Counted from the first letter of the stretch, positions 24,464 through 33,563 are shown. The stretch: 64,000 nucleotides of DNA from UBA1858 sp965262455 (GCA_965262455.1 CBDHFH010000003.1:124001-188000), one strand, 5' to 3'. The notes: a model not told the origin generated them from the letters alone. Translations and numbers: made by a program.

Positions 24464-25696
24464 ATGCTCGGCTGGTTTTGGTCAGGTTGTATTGTCTTAT
24501 CATTTTTCGCATGTATTATTCAGCTAACAATTTTTGGCAATCAAGAAATCTTTTCTCAAGTTACCACCACTTTATTTAACACCGCCAAACTCAGCGTAGA
24601 AATTGCCATCGGCTTAATTGGTCTTATGGCCATCTGGCTAGGTTTTTTTAAAATCGCAGAACGCGCAGGGTTAGCAAATTTAATTGCACGTTTACTTGAC
24701 CCACTGTTTCGCAAACTAATGCCAGAAGTGCCAAGTAATCATGCAAGTATCGCTGCAATTACCATGAACATGGGAGCGAATGTGTTAGGTTTAGATAACG
24801 CTGCCACTCCGTTGGGCATTCAGGCAATGAAAGACTTGCAGTCTATTAACCATCACAAAGATACTTTATCTAATGCACAAATTTTATTTTTAGTTCTCAA
24901 CACCTCGTCGGTGACAGTCATTCCAATAACTGTGTTTTTATTTCGCGCCCAGCAGGGGGCTGCACATCCAACGGAAGTATTTATACCGATTTTAGTTGCT
25001 ACCTTTACTTCAACAATTGCCGGCCTATTAAGTGTTGCTTTCGTACAAAAACTGCCACTATTAAATAAAACCGTTATCAGTTATTTGCTGTTGTTCAGCG
25101 CTATTCCGCTGTTACTCACAATGTATTTTCTTTCTTTGCCCAAAGATCAAATGAGTACACAGGCACAACTGATTGCCAACTTTGTATTATTTAGCATTAT
25201 TACGCTATTTTTAATCAGTGGCTGGACCAAAAAAGTTAATGTCTATGACGCCTTTATCCAAGGCGCTAAACAAGGGTTTGGCACAGCCATCAAGCTAATA
25301 CCTTACTTGGTGGCCATGTTGCTAGCGATTGCATTATTAAGAGCCAGTGGCATTTTAAGTGCATTAATGACTCTCGTAAGCAGTCTATTGACACACTTGA
25401 ATATTGACGACTCCTTTATAGAAGCATTGCCAACTGCACTCATGAAACCCTTTAGTGGTAGCGGCGCTCGAGCGGCCATGTTAGAAGTAATGCAAGCTGA
25501 AGGAGTAGACTCTTTTCCGGCCAAAGTCGCCGCTGTGATGCAAGGCAGCACGGAAACAACATTTTATGTACTAGCTGTCTATTGCGGTGCAGTAGGCATC
25601 ACAAAAATTCGTTATGCAATGACGTGCAGTTTATTTGCCGATGCGGCAGGTATTTCAATGGCAATATATATTTCGTATGTGTTTTTTGCCAGCTAA
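24464..25696 (+). CDS. Fused SpmA/SpmB-type nucleoside-recognition (Gate) membrane protein
   Basis: This 410-residue polytopic protein contains two Gate (nucleoside recognition) domains in tandem, the first like SpmA (TAKLSVEIAIGLIGLMAIWLG, NMGANVLGLDNAATPLGIQAM, NTSSVTVIP) and the second like SpmB (AIKLIPYLVAMLLAIALLRASG, LMKPFSGSGARAAMLE, MQGSTETTFYVLAVY). In Bacillus SpmA and SpmB are separate proteins linked to spore dehydration; in non-sporulating gammaproteobacteria the fused form has no known role. It pairs with the small membrane protein upstream. Confidence 0.85.
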   Translation: MLGWFWSGCIVLSFFACIIQLTIFGNQEIFSQVTTTLFNTAKLSVEIAIGLIGLMAIWLGFFKIAERAGLANLIARLLDPLFRKLMPEVPSNHASIAAITMNMGANVLGLDNAATPLGIQAMKDLQSINHHKDTLSNAQILFLVLNTSSVTVIPITVFLFRAQQGAAHPTEVFIPILVATFTSTIAGLLSVAFVQKLPLLNKTVISYLLLFSAIPLLLTMYFLSLPKDQMSTQAQLIANFVLFSIITLFLISGWTKKVNVYDAFIQGAKQGFGTAIKLIPYLVAMLLAIALLRASGILSALMTLVSSLLTHLNIDDSFIEALPTALMKPFSGSGARAAMLEVMQAEGVDSFPAKVAAVMQGSTETTFYVLAVYCGAVGITKIRYAMTCSLFADAAGISMAIYISYVFFAS

Positions 25697-25711
25697 TAGT
25701 GTTCAATGCAC

Positions 25712-26701
25712 TCAGATAGCAACGATTTGACGACCTTCGACATGACCTTGTAACAGGCGCTCAAATGCTTCGGTGAGATTGTCTAGTGTCACCTCAGCAA
25801 AACAGACTCTTTCAATGTCTTTGGGTTTAAATTCGTTAGCAAGTTTATTCCAAATTTGTTTGCGCAAGGCATGTGGACACGCTGCCGAGGTCACGCCAAT
25901 TAAACTGATGCCACGCAGAATAAAGGGCATCGTGGAGGTTTCGATGTTGACCCCTCCCGCCATACCAACACTAACAATATTTCCCCAAGGCTTGATACAT
26001 TTGGTTAACCACGCAAGTGTCTCACCTCCTAAATTATCAATCGCGCCCGCCCAACGCCCCTTATGCATGGGCGATTTATCAATTTTTACTTGCTCTGGAG
26101 AAATAATCTCGTTGGCACCAAGCATAGACAAATAATCATGCGCCGATTGTTTTCTAGTCATAGCGACAACGCTATAGCCGAGCTGACTGAGTAATTGCAC
26201 GGCGAAACTACCGACTCCTCCGGTTGCACCTGTAACTAGTATTGGCCCTTGCTCGGGTGTTTGATGGTTGTCTTGCAACCGCTGAATAGCTAATGCTGCG
26301 GTAAATCCCGCTGTCCCAATAATCATAGCCGTTCTGGTATTTAAGCCTTCAGGCATGCTGATTATCCAATCAGCCGGAACACGCACATATTCGCTGTAGC
26401 CACCATCATGTACTTCACTTAAGCCACTACCATTCACTAATACTGTTTGACCTTGCTTAAATAGATTGCTGTCAGAAGACACCACTTGACCAGCTAAATC
26501 AATGCCACCATTTAATGGCGATGCACGTAAAATTTTGCCTTTGCCTGTCCCGGCAAGTGCGTCTTTGTAATTGACACTGGAATACTCGACTTTAATTACT
26601 ACGTCACCTGCCGAGAGATCGTCGAGTGTGAGTGTTTCTATGCCGGCGCGCTCAAATTCATTTTGCGCGTGAATACGAAATGCTTTAAATGATGCGTGCA
26701 T
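25712..26701 (-). CDS. acuI: Acrylyl-CoA reductase-like quinone oxidoreductase (YhdH/AcuI)
   Basis: This 329-residue medium-chain dehydrogenase/reductase lacks zinc ligands. It matches the YhdH/AcuI subgroup: YSSVNYKDALAGTGKGKI, GGIDLAGQVVSS, the cofactor loop VTGATGGVGSFAVQLLSQLG and FILRGISLIGVTSAACP. AcuI reduces acrylyl-CoA to propionyl-CoA with NADPH. The TAATG junction with purK (one shared base) indicates coupled translation, although no metabolic connection to purines is known. Confidence 0.88.
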   Translation of the reverse strand: MHASFKAFRIHAQNEFERAGIETLTLDDLSAGDVVIKVEYSSVNYKDALAGTGKGKILRASPLNGGIDLAGQVVSSDSNLFKQGQTVLVNGSGLSEVHDGGYSEYVRVPADWIISMPEGLNTRTAMIIGTAGFTAALAIQRLQDNHQTPEQGPILVTGATGGVGSFAVQLLSQLGYSVVAMTRKQSAHDYLSMLGANEIISPEQVKIDKSPMHKGRWAGAIDNLGGETLAWLTKCIKPWGNIVSVGMAGGVNIETSTMPFILRGISLIGVTSAACPHALRKQIWNKLANEFKPKDIERVCFAEVTLDNLTEAFERLLQGHVEGRQIVAI

Positions 26702-27834
26702 TATGCGTCTGGGTTCATCATGCGATTATAAACGCGTTGAGCATGTGTTAGCGCGTCGGTAGTATTATCGGCCATAACATTGAAATGCCCCATCTTACGT
26801 CCGGGCTTGGCGCCTGACTTACCATACAAATGAACTTTTATATTCACATCGTCAAACAAGCTTGCGGATGGAAACACATTATCTTTCCAAGCATCACCTA
26901 ATATATTCACCATCGCGACGCTACAATAGTTTTGTGTATCTGCTGGTACCCAGCCACAAATCATACGTACCTGTTGTTCAAATTGAGACACTGGGCATGC
27001 ATCCATCGTGTAGTGACCGCTATTGTGTACACGTGGCGCAATTTCATTAACTAATAGGCGATCATCTTGATCAACAAAATATTCCACTGCCAGAATGCCT
27101 ACGTAATCAAGTTCTTCTGCAATTCGCTGGGCAATTTCACAGGCGTAGGTTTGAAGTTCTATCGATACTTTTGCAGGCACTGAACTGATATGCAAAATAC
27201 CATTTTTATGTTCATTGCGTGCAACCGGAAAGAAACAAACTTCGCCTTGGTCGTTACGCCCAAACACGACAGAAATTTCGCATTGAAGCTGAATCCGTTC
27301 CTCAAGAATACAAGACACTTCTCCGAATGAAGCAAACGCCTCAAGCGCCTCTTGTGCATTGTTCACGACTTGCTGTCCCTTACCATCGTAGCCAAATTCT
27401 GCGGTCTTAATAATACACGGCCAATTCATATGTTGCGTCTGATTTAAATCTTCTTGTGAATTGACTGCAACAAACTTAGAGGTGGGAATACCTAAATCAT
27501 TGACAAAGGTTTTTTCGCGAATGCGATTTTGTGCGACATACACCGCATTAGGATTGGGACACACGGTGCAATAGCTTTGCAAGTATTCCAATGTTTTAGC
27601 CGGAATGTTTTCAAATTCTGTCGTGACCACGGCACACGCCTGACCAAATTCCTTAAGCGCTTCGTAATCGTCATAGGGGGCTTGTATATGCCGCGCAGAT
27701 ACTTCTCCGGCAGGACTCTCTTCATTGGGATCAAACACCCATACTTGATATCCCATATCGGCCGCCGCAAGCGCAAACATTCTGCCCAGCTGACCGCCGC
27801 CGAGCATGCCTAGTATTGAGTCAGGCCCAATCAT
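26701..27834 (-). CDS. purK: N5-carboxyaminoimidazole ribonucleotide synthase
   Basis: ATP-grasp enzyme that carboxylates AIR using bicarbonate in purine synthesis. The 377 residues begin with ILGMLGGGQLGRMFALAA, and contain TTEFENIPAKTLEYL, the ATP-grasp segment PCIIKTAEFGYDGKGQ and VNEIAPRVHNSGHYTMDAC. It lies 100 bp downstream of purE on the same strand. Confidence 0.96.
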   Translation of the reverse strand: MIGPDSILGMLGGGQLGRMFALAAADMGYQVWVFDPNEESPAGEVSARHIQAPYDDYEALKEFGQACAVVTTEFENIPAKTLEYLQSYCTVCPNPNAVYVAQNRIREKTFVNDLGIPTSKFVAVNSQEDLNQTQHMNWPCIIKTAEFGYDGKGQQVVNNAQEALEAFASFGEVSCILEERIQLQCEISVVFGRNDQGEVCFFPVARNEHKNGILHISSVPAKVSIELQTYACEIAQRIAEELDYVGILAVEYFVDQDDRLLVNEIAPRVHNSGHYTMDACPVSQFEQQVRMICGWVPADTQNYCSVAMVNILGDAWKDNVFPSASLFDDVNIKVHLYGKSGAKPGRKMGHFNVMADNTTDALTHAQRVYNRMMNPDA

Positions 27835-27934
27835 GTAAAAATACTTTAGGTGAGAGGTTATAGATTTCTTTACTGGACATCATGTGACTTGAAAACAAAG
27901 TGTTACACAACAATGATTAATCATTACTTGTGTA

Positions 27935-28420
27935 TTATTTTGGCGGCAATACTTTTGCCATTACTTGAGAACGCTGGTTGTCTCTAAAAGCACTAAGTTG
28001 CTTATCAAGTTCGACGTCATTATTCGCTAACATGGCCACGGCAAATAGCGCTGCATTGCTTGCCCCCGCTTCACCAATGGCAAAGGTTGCTACCGGTACG
28101 CCTTTAGGCATTTGCACAATCGATAATAGTGAATCCTGACCTTGTAAATGTTTGCTTGGCACCGGCACACCCAATACAGGCACCGTGCTAATCGCTGCTG
28201 CCATACCCGGCAAGTGAGCTGCGCCTCCGGCACCCGCGATAATGCAGGCTAATCCACGCTGTTTCGCACTACTGGCATATTCGTATAGATAGTCGGGTGT
28301 ACGATGCGCGGACACCACTTTGCATTCATACTCTACGCCAAATTGCGTAAGTACATTGGCAGCGTTTTGCATGACATTCCAGTCACTGTCGCTGCCCATT
28401 ATAATTCCCACTTTAGCCAT
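27935..28420 (-). CDS. purE: N5-carboxyaminoimidazole ribonucleotide mutase
   Basis: Converts N5-CAIR to CAIR, following PurK. The 161-residue class I PurE shows IIMGSDSDWNVM, the VVSAHRTPDYLYEYA motif with the catalytic His, and IAGAGGAAHLPGMAAA. It is divergent from purC, with 156 bp between starts. I looked for a PurR-type operator there and saw none. Confidence 0.96.
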   Translation of the reverse strand: MAKVGIIMGSDSDWNVMQNAANVLTQFGVEYECKVVSAHRTPDYLYEYASSAKQRGLACIIAGAGGAAHLPGMAAAISTVPVLGVPVPSKHLQGQDSLLSIVQMPKGVPVATFAIGEAGASNAALFAVAMLANNDVELDKQLSAFRDNQRSQVMAKVLPPK

Positions 28421-28576
28421 TGATTATGCGGTTCCGCCGAGAAAAAACGCGCATTTTCCTCTTTTTGACCCTTGAACGCCAGTAATAATGGCCTAAAAAT
28501 GGCTTTAAAATGCAAATCAAGCGTATGCATTTGGCATTAATCACTCTACAATTCGCGTCTTTTTTTAGGAAAAATC

Positions 28577-29473
28577 ATGTCATCAACGCTCTTCGAAACG
28601 GAATTCACCTCATTACCGCTGCTGCATAGAGGCAAAGTGAGGGATATCTATGAAATTGATGACCACCATATGCTTATTGTGGCAACCGACCGTATTTCAG
28701 CCTTTGATGTCATCATGCCTAATCCGATACCTAACAAAGGCGCTTTACTTACCCAGGTATCCAATTTTTGGTTTGAACGTTTTGCAGATTTGATCCCCAA
28801 CCAGGTCAGCAGTATGACAGTTGAAGACTTAACGCTTACAGATCAGGAGCGCGAACAGGTAACTGGCCGCTCGGTGATTGTAAAACGTTTACAGGCATTA
28901 CCCATTGAAGCAATCGTGCGCGGGTATTTAATTGGCTCTGGCTGGAAAGAATACCAGCACAAACAATCCGTATGCGGTATTGCATTACCCGCTGGCATTC
29001 CACTGGCAGGCAAATTACCACACACTATGTTTACCCCTTCCACTAAAGCGGCAGCAGGTGAACACGATGAAAATATTTCCTTCGCACAGGCGTGTGAACT
29101 AGTTGGTGAAGAGATCGCTACCCAAGTGCGTGATGTGAGTATTCAGTTATACGAAAATGCGGCCGAGTATGCACTAACTAAAGGGATTGTGATTGCGGAC
29201 ACAAAATTTGAATTTGGTTTAGACGATCAAGGCAGACTGACGTTAATAGATGAGGTCCTTACTCCAGACTCGTCGCGCTTTTGGCCGGCGGATGAATACA
29301 TCCCAGGTAAAAACCCGAGTAGTTTCGATAAACAATACATCCGAGATTATCTAGAGACATTAGATTGGAATAAAAAAGCGCCAGGGCCAGAACTACCGGA
29401 GGAAATAATTCGCAACACACAACTGAAGTACCAGGAAGCCACAAGCAAACTATTGGGATCAGATTCCACCTAG
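28577..29473 (+). CDS. purC: Phosphoribosylaminoimidazole-succinocarboxamide synthase
   Basis: Makes SAICAR from CAIR, aspartate and ATP. The 298-residue length is the long type found in Xanthomonas, Pseudomonas relatives and eukaryotes rather than the 237-residue E. coli type. Signatures: LLHRGKVRDIYEIDD, VEAIVRGYLIGSGWKEY (as PIEAIVRGYL), IVIADTKFEFG and LIDEVLTPDSSRFWPAD. It is divergent from purE. Confidence 0.96.
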   Translation: MSSTLFETEFTSLPLLHRGKVRDIYEIDDHHMLIVATDRISAFDVIMPNPIPNKGALLTQVSNFWFERFADLIPNQVSSMTVEDLTLTDQEREQVTGRSVIVKRLQALPIEAIVRGYLIGSGWKEYQHKQSVCGIALPAGIPLAGKLPHTMFTPSTKAAAGEHDENISFAQACELVGEEIATQVRDVSIQLYENAAEYALTKGIVIADTKFEFGLDDQGRLTLIDEVLTPDSSRFWPADEYIPGKNPSSFDKQYIRDYLETLDWNKKAPGPELPEEIIRNTQLKYQEATSKLLGSDST

Positions 29474-29517
29474 CCCCTCTGTAACCCCTCTGTAGTCCCG
29501 CTATAGTCACGCTATAC
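29474..29517. repeat. Four imperfect 11-bp tandem repeats after purC
   Basis: Directly after the purC stop lie four 11-bp units: CCCCTCTGTAA, CCCCTCTGTAG, TCCCGCTATAG and TCACGCTATAC. Units 1-2 differ at one base and units 3-4 at two. The period is close to one helical turn. Confidence 0.7.
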
Positions 29518-29554
29518 AATTATTGCCCAGAAACTGGATTAGACCTCAGTTTAA

Positions 29555-29586
29555 GCGCTATCTGTTCGCTACAATAGCGCCAATTT
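29555..29586 (+). terminator. Possible weak terminator between purC and the acetyltransferase gene
   Basis: GCGCTAT and ATAGCGC form a 7-bp stem with a 12-base loop, followed by CAATTTT. The T-run is short and the hairpin lies only 23 bp before the next ATG, so it might instead be a leader structure. Confidence 0.35.
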
Positions 29587-29602
29587 TAAACACTCATCTC
29601 GT

Positions 29603-30760
29603 ATGCTTACACCGACTATATATAAAAGCTTTGCCGAGCTACCGGATCACTGTTTGTCATTTTTAACAGAAATTGAAAAGTCTAATTTTTACCTTGGTAA
29701 AGGTTGGTTCGAAAATTTCTCTTCCAATACTGTCACGACAGACAGTCATATCCGCATCTATAGCGTTGAAGAAACCGATGACCAGCAAATGACGCGTGGC
29801 ATTATTTTCATGCGTTCGCCAGGTGGGCAGAATGGTTCCTTATCAGAAAAATTGTTTTCTGGCAGCAAAACAATTGCCAGCATGACCGCACATCAGTCAA
29901 TATATTTTGCACCAGTCATTGATGAGTCGGGCTCTGATCAAGAACAAATTATTCATACACTTATCAAAGCGATCTGCAATGATAAGCAAGCATGGAATTT
30001 GATTGACATCAATTTCATGAATAAAGACTCAAGTGTATATCGCTATGTATCAGACGCTCTCAAGCAATCTGGTATGAGTGTGCATCATTATGATTATCGT
30101 CCAAATATGTATGAAGATCTCACTAATACGACGTTCAAAGATTATATTGCCTCGCGACCTTCTATGGTGCGCAAAACATATATGCGCAAAGCACGGAAAT
30201 TAGAAAAATCAGGCGACGTTAAATTTGAATTAATTACTTCAGGTGACCTGACTAAAGCGATTGCCGATTATAAAATTATTCATGATCGCTCATGGAAAGA
30301 GGAAGAATTATTTCCCGAGCACGACCCCGGCGTCATCCAAAAAGCGGCCCAAGCTGGTTGTTTGCGTTTGGGCTTGCTCTATCTTGACGACAAACCAGTC
30401 GCGGTACAAATCTGGCTGGTCTCATCTGGCCGCGCAACCATTTACAAACTGCATTACGATTCAGACTATCATCAGCAATCTGTAGGCGCAGTATTAATGT
30501 TGCGTATGTTTGAGCACATGATCGATGTAGAACATATTGATGAAGTTGATTTTGGTGTAGGCGATGAAACTGCAAAAAGCCTCTGGCTGAAAGACCAACG
30601 CCCACTGTGTGGAATCGTGGCCTTTAACACAAAAAAAGTGGGCGGTTTACTAGCTCTATCAAAATTCAAATCTGCTGAGATTCTCGATACCACCAAGCAA
30701 CATATCAAACCGATGTTGTTACCGATCAAACAAAAATTAGCAACAGCTAAAACAGACTAG
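29603..30760 (+). CDS. GNAT-fold acyltransferase (BioF2/FemAB-like)
   Basis: This 385-residue protein has the two-lobed arrangement of the BioF2-like/FemAB-related acetyltransferase group (PF13480). The C-terminal half carries the recognisable part: YKIIHDRSWKEEELFP, RLGLLYLDDKPVAVQIWLVSSGRATIYKLHYDSDY and the final DFGVGDETAKSLWLKDQRP. Relatives act in polysaccharide or lipid modification, but no neighbour here supports a pathway. No signal peptide or membrane segment is seen, so it should be cytoplasmic. Confidence 0.72.
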   Translation: MLTPTIYKSFAELPDHCLSFLTEIEKSNFYLGKGWFENFSSNTVTTDSHIRIYSVEETDDQQMTRGIIFMRSPGGQNGSLSEKLFSGSKTIASMTAHQSIYFAPVIDESGSDQEQIIHTLIKAICNDKQAWNLIDINFMNKDSSVYRYVSDALKQSGMSVHHYDYRPNMYEDLTNTTFKDYIASRPSMVRKTYMRKARKLEKSGDVKFELITSGDLTKAIADYKIIHDRSWKEEELFPEHDPGVIQKAAQAGCLRLGLLYLDDKPVAVQIWLVSSGRATIYKLHYDSDYHQQSVGAVLMLRMFEHMIDVEHIDEVDFGVGDETAKSLWLKDQRPLCGIVAFNTKKVGGLLALSKFKSAEILDTTKQHIKPMLLPIKQKLATAKTD

Positions 30761-30769
30761 TAATTATTA

Positions 30770-31240
30770 TTAATGTACGTGCCCGTGAGAAATCTCTTCT
30801 TGCGTGGCATCTCTTATGCTGGCAACTTTGACATCAAAATTAAGCGTCACCCCTGCTAACGGATGATTACCATCAACTGTGACTTGATCCCCTTCTATAC
30901 TGGCAATCACCACTCGTTGAATTTGACCATTTTCGCCTTGGGCTTCAAAGGCCATACCCGGTTGTAAACTTTCCACACCTTCAAACGCTGCGCGATCCAC
31001 AGTTTGAATGAGCTCTGGGGCTTTTTCTCCATAAGCGTCTGCGGGTTCCACTTTTACTAGCAAGGCATCATCCACCACTTTGCCAATTAACGCTTTTTCC
31101 AAGCCGGGAATAATATTGCCGGCTCCATGTAAATAAGATAACGGCTCATTTTCCTCTGAAGCATCAAGCACATTGCCATCGTTATCTGTCAGCGTGTAAT
31201 GAATACTGACTACCATATTATCGCCAATCATCAAGGACAT
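30770..31240 (-). CDS. FKBP-type peptidyl-prolyl isomerase, SlyD-like
   Basis: This 156-residue protein has the FKBP domain of the SlyD type: SIHYTLTDNDGNVLDASEENEPLSYLHGAGNIIPGLEKAL at the N-terminus, the inserted flap domain in about residues 70-120, and DGNHPLAGVTLNFDVKVASIRDAT. It catalyses cis-trans isomerisation at proline and acts as a chaperone. The C-terminal tail is short (ISHGHVH) compared with the long His/Cys-rich nickel-binding tail of E. coli SlyD. Confidence 0.92.
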   Translation of the reverse strand: MSLMIGDNMVVSIHYTLTDNDGNVLDASEENEPLSYLHGAGNIIPGLEKALIGKVVDDALLVKVEPADAYGEKAPELIQTVDRAAFEGVESLQPGMAFEAQGENGQIQRVVIASIEGDQVTVDGNHPLAGVTLNFDVKVASIRDATQEEISHGHVH

Positions 31241-31383
31241 CGTCTCTCCATTGATACATTTTTATAAATGAACTCATGCTTCGACATTAATTATTCTCCA
31301 AGCATAAGATTGCCTAGTGCGCACCATACAGGAATCAACCTTGACTGGCGAATATTTCAACAAATTGTGTGTTTAACCATTGG

Positions 31384-31842
31384 CTATTTACTATTAGCTA
31401 AATAGCGACTAATAATTTTATCCAGTTGGTTAGCAAACGCTTTGCGGTCTGATTGGCTATAGGGCGCTAGCCCACCTGTCTGTACGCCACTTGCACGTAA
31501 TGTGTCCATAAGGTCGCGCATGCTGAGTAGTGATTTTATAGTATTTTTAGAATACAACTCACCGCGTGTATTTAATGCCAATGCGTTCATTACCAACACT
31601 TCTGCGGCCAGCGGTATATCGCTGGTAATTACTAAATCGCCAGCTTGCGCACGTTGCGCTATTTCATTATCGGCCACATCAAAGCCACTGTGCACTTGCA
31701 GCATGCGTATGTTATCAGCACGCGGTATACGTAGAGCTTGATTGGCCACTAAAGTCAATTCTAACCCTGTGCGTTGTGCTGCACGAAATAAAATCTCACG
31801 CGCCGGCACGGGGCAGGCATCAGCGTCGACCCAAATTTTCAT
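31384..31842 (-). CDS. UPF0178 (YaiI/YqxD, DUF188) family protein
   Basis: This 152-residue protein starts with the family signature MKIWVDADACPVPAREILFRAA and carries DLVITSDIPLAAEVL, ALNTRGELYSKNTI and GGLAPYSQSDRKAFANQLD. The pattern of conserved Asp residues resembles PIN-like nucleases, so RNA processing has been suggested; the activity is not established. It is divergent from bioD, with 51 bp between the starts. Confidence 0.92.
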   Translation of the reverse strand: MKIWVDADACPVPAREILFRAAQRTGLELTLVANQALRIPRADNIRMLQVHSGFDVADNEIAQRAQAGDLVITSDIPLAAEVLVMNALALNTRGELYSKNTIKSLLSMRDLMDTLRASGVQTGGLAPYSQSDRKAFANQLDKIISRYLANSK

Positions 31843-31893
31843 ACATGTTTCTTAATTGGCATCTTAGAGGTGTGCAGTTTACACTTTCGCGTT

Positions 31894-32589
31894 ATGAAAA
31901 CACTTTTTATTACTGGCACCGATACTGGTGTAGGCAAAACTTATATCGGGCGTATCTTAGTTAAAGCACTAAATAAATCCGGCTACTCATGCGAACCTAG
32001 AAAACCGATTGAAACCGGTTGCAATCTCGTAAATGGCGAACTGATTCCAGAAGATGCCTCATTATATGAACAGGCTACTCAAGGCAAATCCACATTAGCA
32101 GAAATCTGCCCATATCGATATGTACCTCCTATCTCACCTGAACGCGCTATCCGATTAGTCAATGAGACTGTTAACGTTAAAGATTTAATCGCAGTGTGCC
32201 AACCACAACACAATCCAAAAATGTTACTCGTAGAAGGTGCAGGTGGGTTTTATTCGCCATTATGTAGCAATGGCTTGAATGCCGATTTAGCACAAAAGCT
32301 TAAAGGCGATGTTATCCTCGTCAGCAAAGATCGCTTGGGTTGTATCAATCAAACTTTGTTAGCCATGGAAGCAATCAACAACAGAAAACTCAACTTGATA
32401 GCGATAGTGCTCAATCAAACTCGCGCACATGAGGAATCATCCATGGACAACTTAGAGGATCTGCGCATGCGTCTCAATATTCCGGTCATTGGCGTGCCCA
32501 ATATGATTGATGCCAACCAAGATTTATTAGATGAGCACTACAAAGCAATAGACGAGTTACTTGCCATAGTCAAATACCCAGCTTACTGA
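31894..32589 (+). CDS. bioD: Dethiobiotin synthetase
   Basis: ATP-dependent carboxylation of DAPA to dethiobiotin in biotin synthesis. The 231-residue protein begins MKTLFITGTDTGVGKTYIG with the Walker A loop; other sites are PRKPIETGC, LLVEGAGGFYSPL and VLNQTRAH. The frame is open eight codons upstream, but the ATG at 31894 gives the family N-terminus. No other bio gene lies in the window, so bioD is detached from bioABFC. Conserved Lys in KPIETG replaces the common KPVQTG. Confidence 0.93.
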   Translation: MKTLFITGTDTGVGKTYIGRILVKALNKSGYSCEPRKPIETGCNLVNGELIPEDASLYEQATQGKSTLAEICPYRYVPPISPERAIRLVNETVNVKDLIAVCQPQHNPKMLLVEGAGGFYSPLCSNGLNADLAQKLKGDVILVSKDRLGCINQTLLAMEAINNRKLNLIAIVLNQTRAHEESSMDNLEDLRMRLNIPVIGVPNMIDANQDLLDEHYKAIDELLAIVKYPAY

Positions 32590-32754
32590 AAACGTATTAT
32601 CTCAACTTAGCTCTGTTGTTTGATGTCAATTTTATTTTGATATTATGCTTTTACATTAGAACTGGTTTGCAATGATGTATGCATGTTTATAAAACGAATA
32701 TACTACTTAACAAATCTGTGACTCTAATAGCAGTTATGCATAAGGAACAAATTG

Positions 32755-33204
32755 ATGACGGATACCTTTGAAGCAATGGGTAGTTGCCTCTGTGGCACTA
32801 TCAATATTAAAGTCAAAAACATGAGTAACGAGATGGGCGCTTGCCACTGTGACATGTGTCAAAAGTGGACTGGCGGCCCATTGTTAGCTGTAGACTGTGG
32901 GTCGGATGTTACCTTAGAAGGCAAAGAATATATTTCTGTATATGACTCTTCTGACTGGGCTGAACGCGGCTTTTGTAACAAATGTGGCAACCACTTGTTC
33001 TATCGATTAAAAGCAAGTCAACAATATATGATGCCGGTTGGATTATTTGATACTGACATTGAATTCGTATTTGACCACCAGATATTTATTGAATCCAAAC
33101 CAAATTACTATCATTTTGGTAATCAAACAAAAGAAATGACCGGCGAAGAAGTGTTTGCTCTGTATACGCGATCAGAGAATCAATCGTTTATTTATATAGA
33201 ATAA
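32755..33204 (+). CDS. GFA-family (Gfa-like) zinc-binding protein
   Basis: This 149-residue protein belongs to the glutathione-dependent formaldehyde-activating (GFA) superfamily, now mostly regarded as small zinc proteins of unknown function. Zinc ligands are C11/C13 (GSCLCGTI), C30/C32/C35 (GACHCDMCQKWTG) and C74/C77 (RGFCNKCGNH). The ATG at 32755 has AAGGA eight bases upstream; a TTG one codon earlier is less likely. It is 150 bp or more from either neighbour's start on this strand and may be monocistronic. Confidence 0.87.
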   Translation: MTDTFEAMGSCLCGTINIKVKNMSNEMGACHCDMCQKWTGGPLLAVDCGSDVTLEGKEYISVYDSSDWAERGFCNKCGNHLFYRLKASQQYMMPVGLFDTDIEFVFDHQIFIESKPNYYHFGNQTKEMTGEEVFALYTRSENQSFIYIE

Positions 33205-33209
33205 AAAAC

Positions 33210-33227
33210 GCCCTGCATGTGCAGGGC
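33210..33227 (-). terminator. Hairpin after the GFA gene, with T-run only on the minus strand
   Basis: GCCCTGC and GCAGGGC form a perfect 7-bp stem with a 4-base loop. On the plus strand no T-run follows, but on the minus strand GTTTTTTATTC follows, so it best fits a terminator for minus-strand transcripts, or an imperfect terminator for the GFA gene. Confidence 0.5.
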
Positions 33228-33246
33228 ATGTTCATCAAACTTCATT

Positions 33247-33558
33247 ATGAGTACTCAGCTCAAGTTAGAAGAAATAATTTGGCAAATCGTAGCTGCCATT
33301 CCAAAAGGCAAAGTCTCAACGTATGGCCAGATAGCAAAAATAGCTGGCTATCCTGGCCATGCACGTTACGTGGGTTACACATTAAGAAAGTTACCTAAAG
33401 ATACTACGCTGCCTTGGCACCGCGTAGTAAATGCGCAAGGGAAACTATCTTTCCCTGTTGGAAGTAATGCTTATAAAAAGCAACGCGCATTACTTGAAGA
33501 AGAAGGAATTGTATTTATCAATATGAAGTTGTCTTTAAAAGACTATCAGCATCACTGA
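33247..33558 (+). CDS. Alkyltransferase-like (ATL) protein
   Basis: This 103-residue protein has the fold of the C-terminal domain of O6-alkylguanine-DNA alkyltransferase: AIPKGKVSTYGQIAKIAGYPGHARYVGYTLRKLP includes the helix-turn-helix and the Arg finger. The active-site motif PCHRV is PWHRV here (W57), so it cannot accept the alkyl group. Such ATL proteins bind O6-alkylguanine and hand the lesion to nucleotide excision repair. The upstream hairpin at 33210-33227 would fall inside a longer reading frame, so the ATG at 33247 is preferred. Confidence 0.92.
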   Translation: MSTQLKLEEIIWQIVAAIPKGKVSTYGQIAKIAGYPGHARYVGYTLRKLPKDTTLPWHRVVNAQGKLSFPVGSNAYKKQRALLEEEGIVFINMKLSLKDYQHH

Positions 33559-33563
33559 ATCGA

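Noticed and set aside
28421..28576. PurR operator between purE and purC
   Set aside because: No ACGCAAACGTTTGCGT-like palindrome is present.
31870..31893. Eight-codon extension of bioD
   Set aside because: The family N-terminus starts at MKTLFITGTDTGVGKT and the extension adds nothing conserved.
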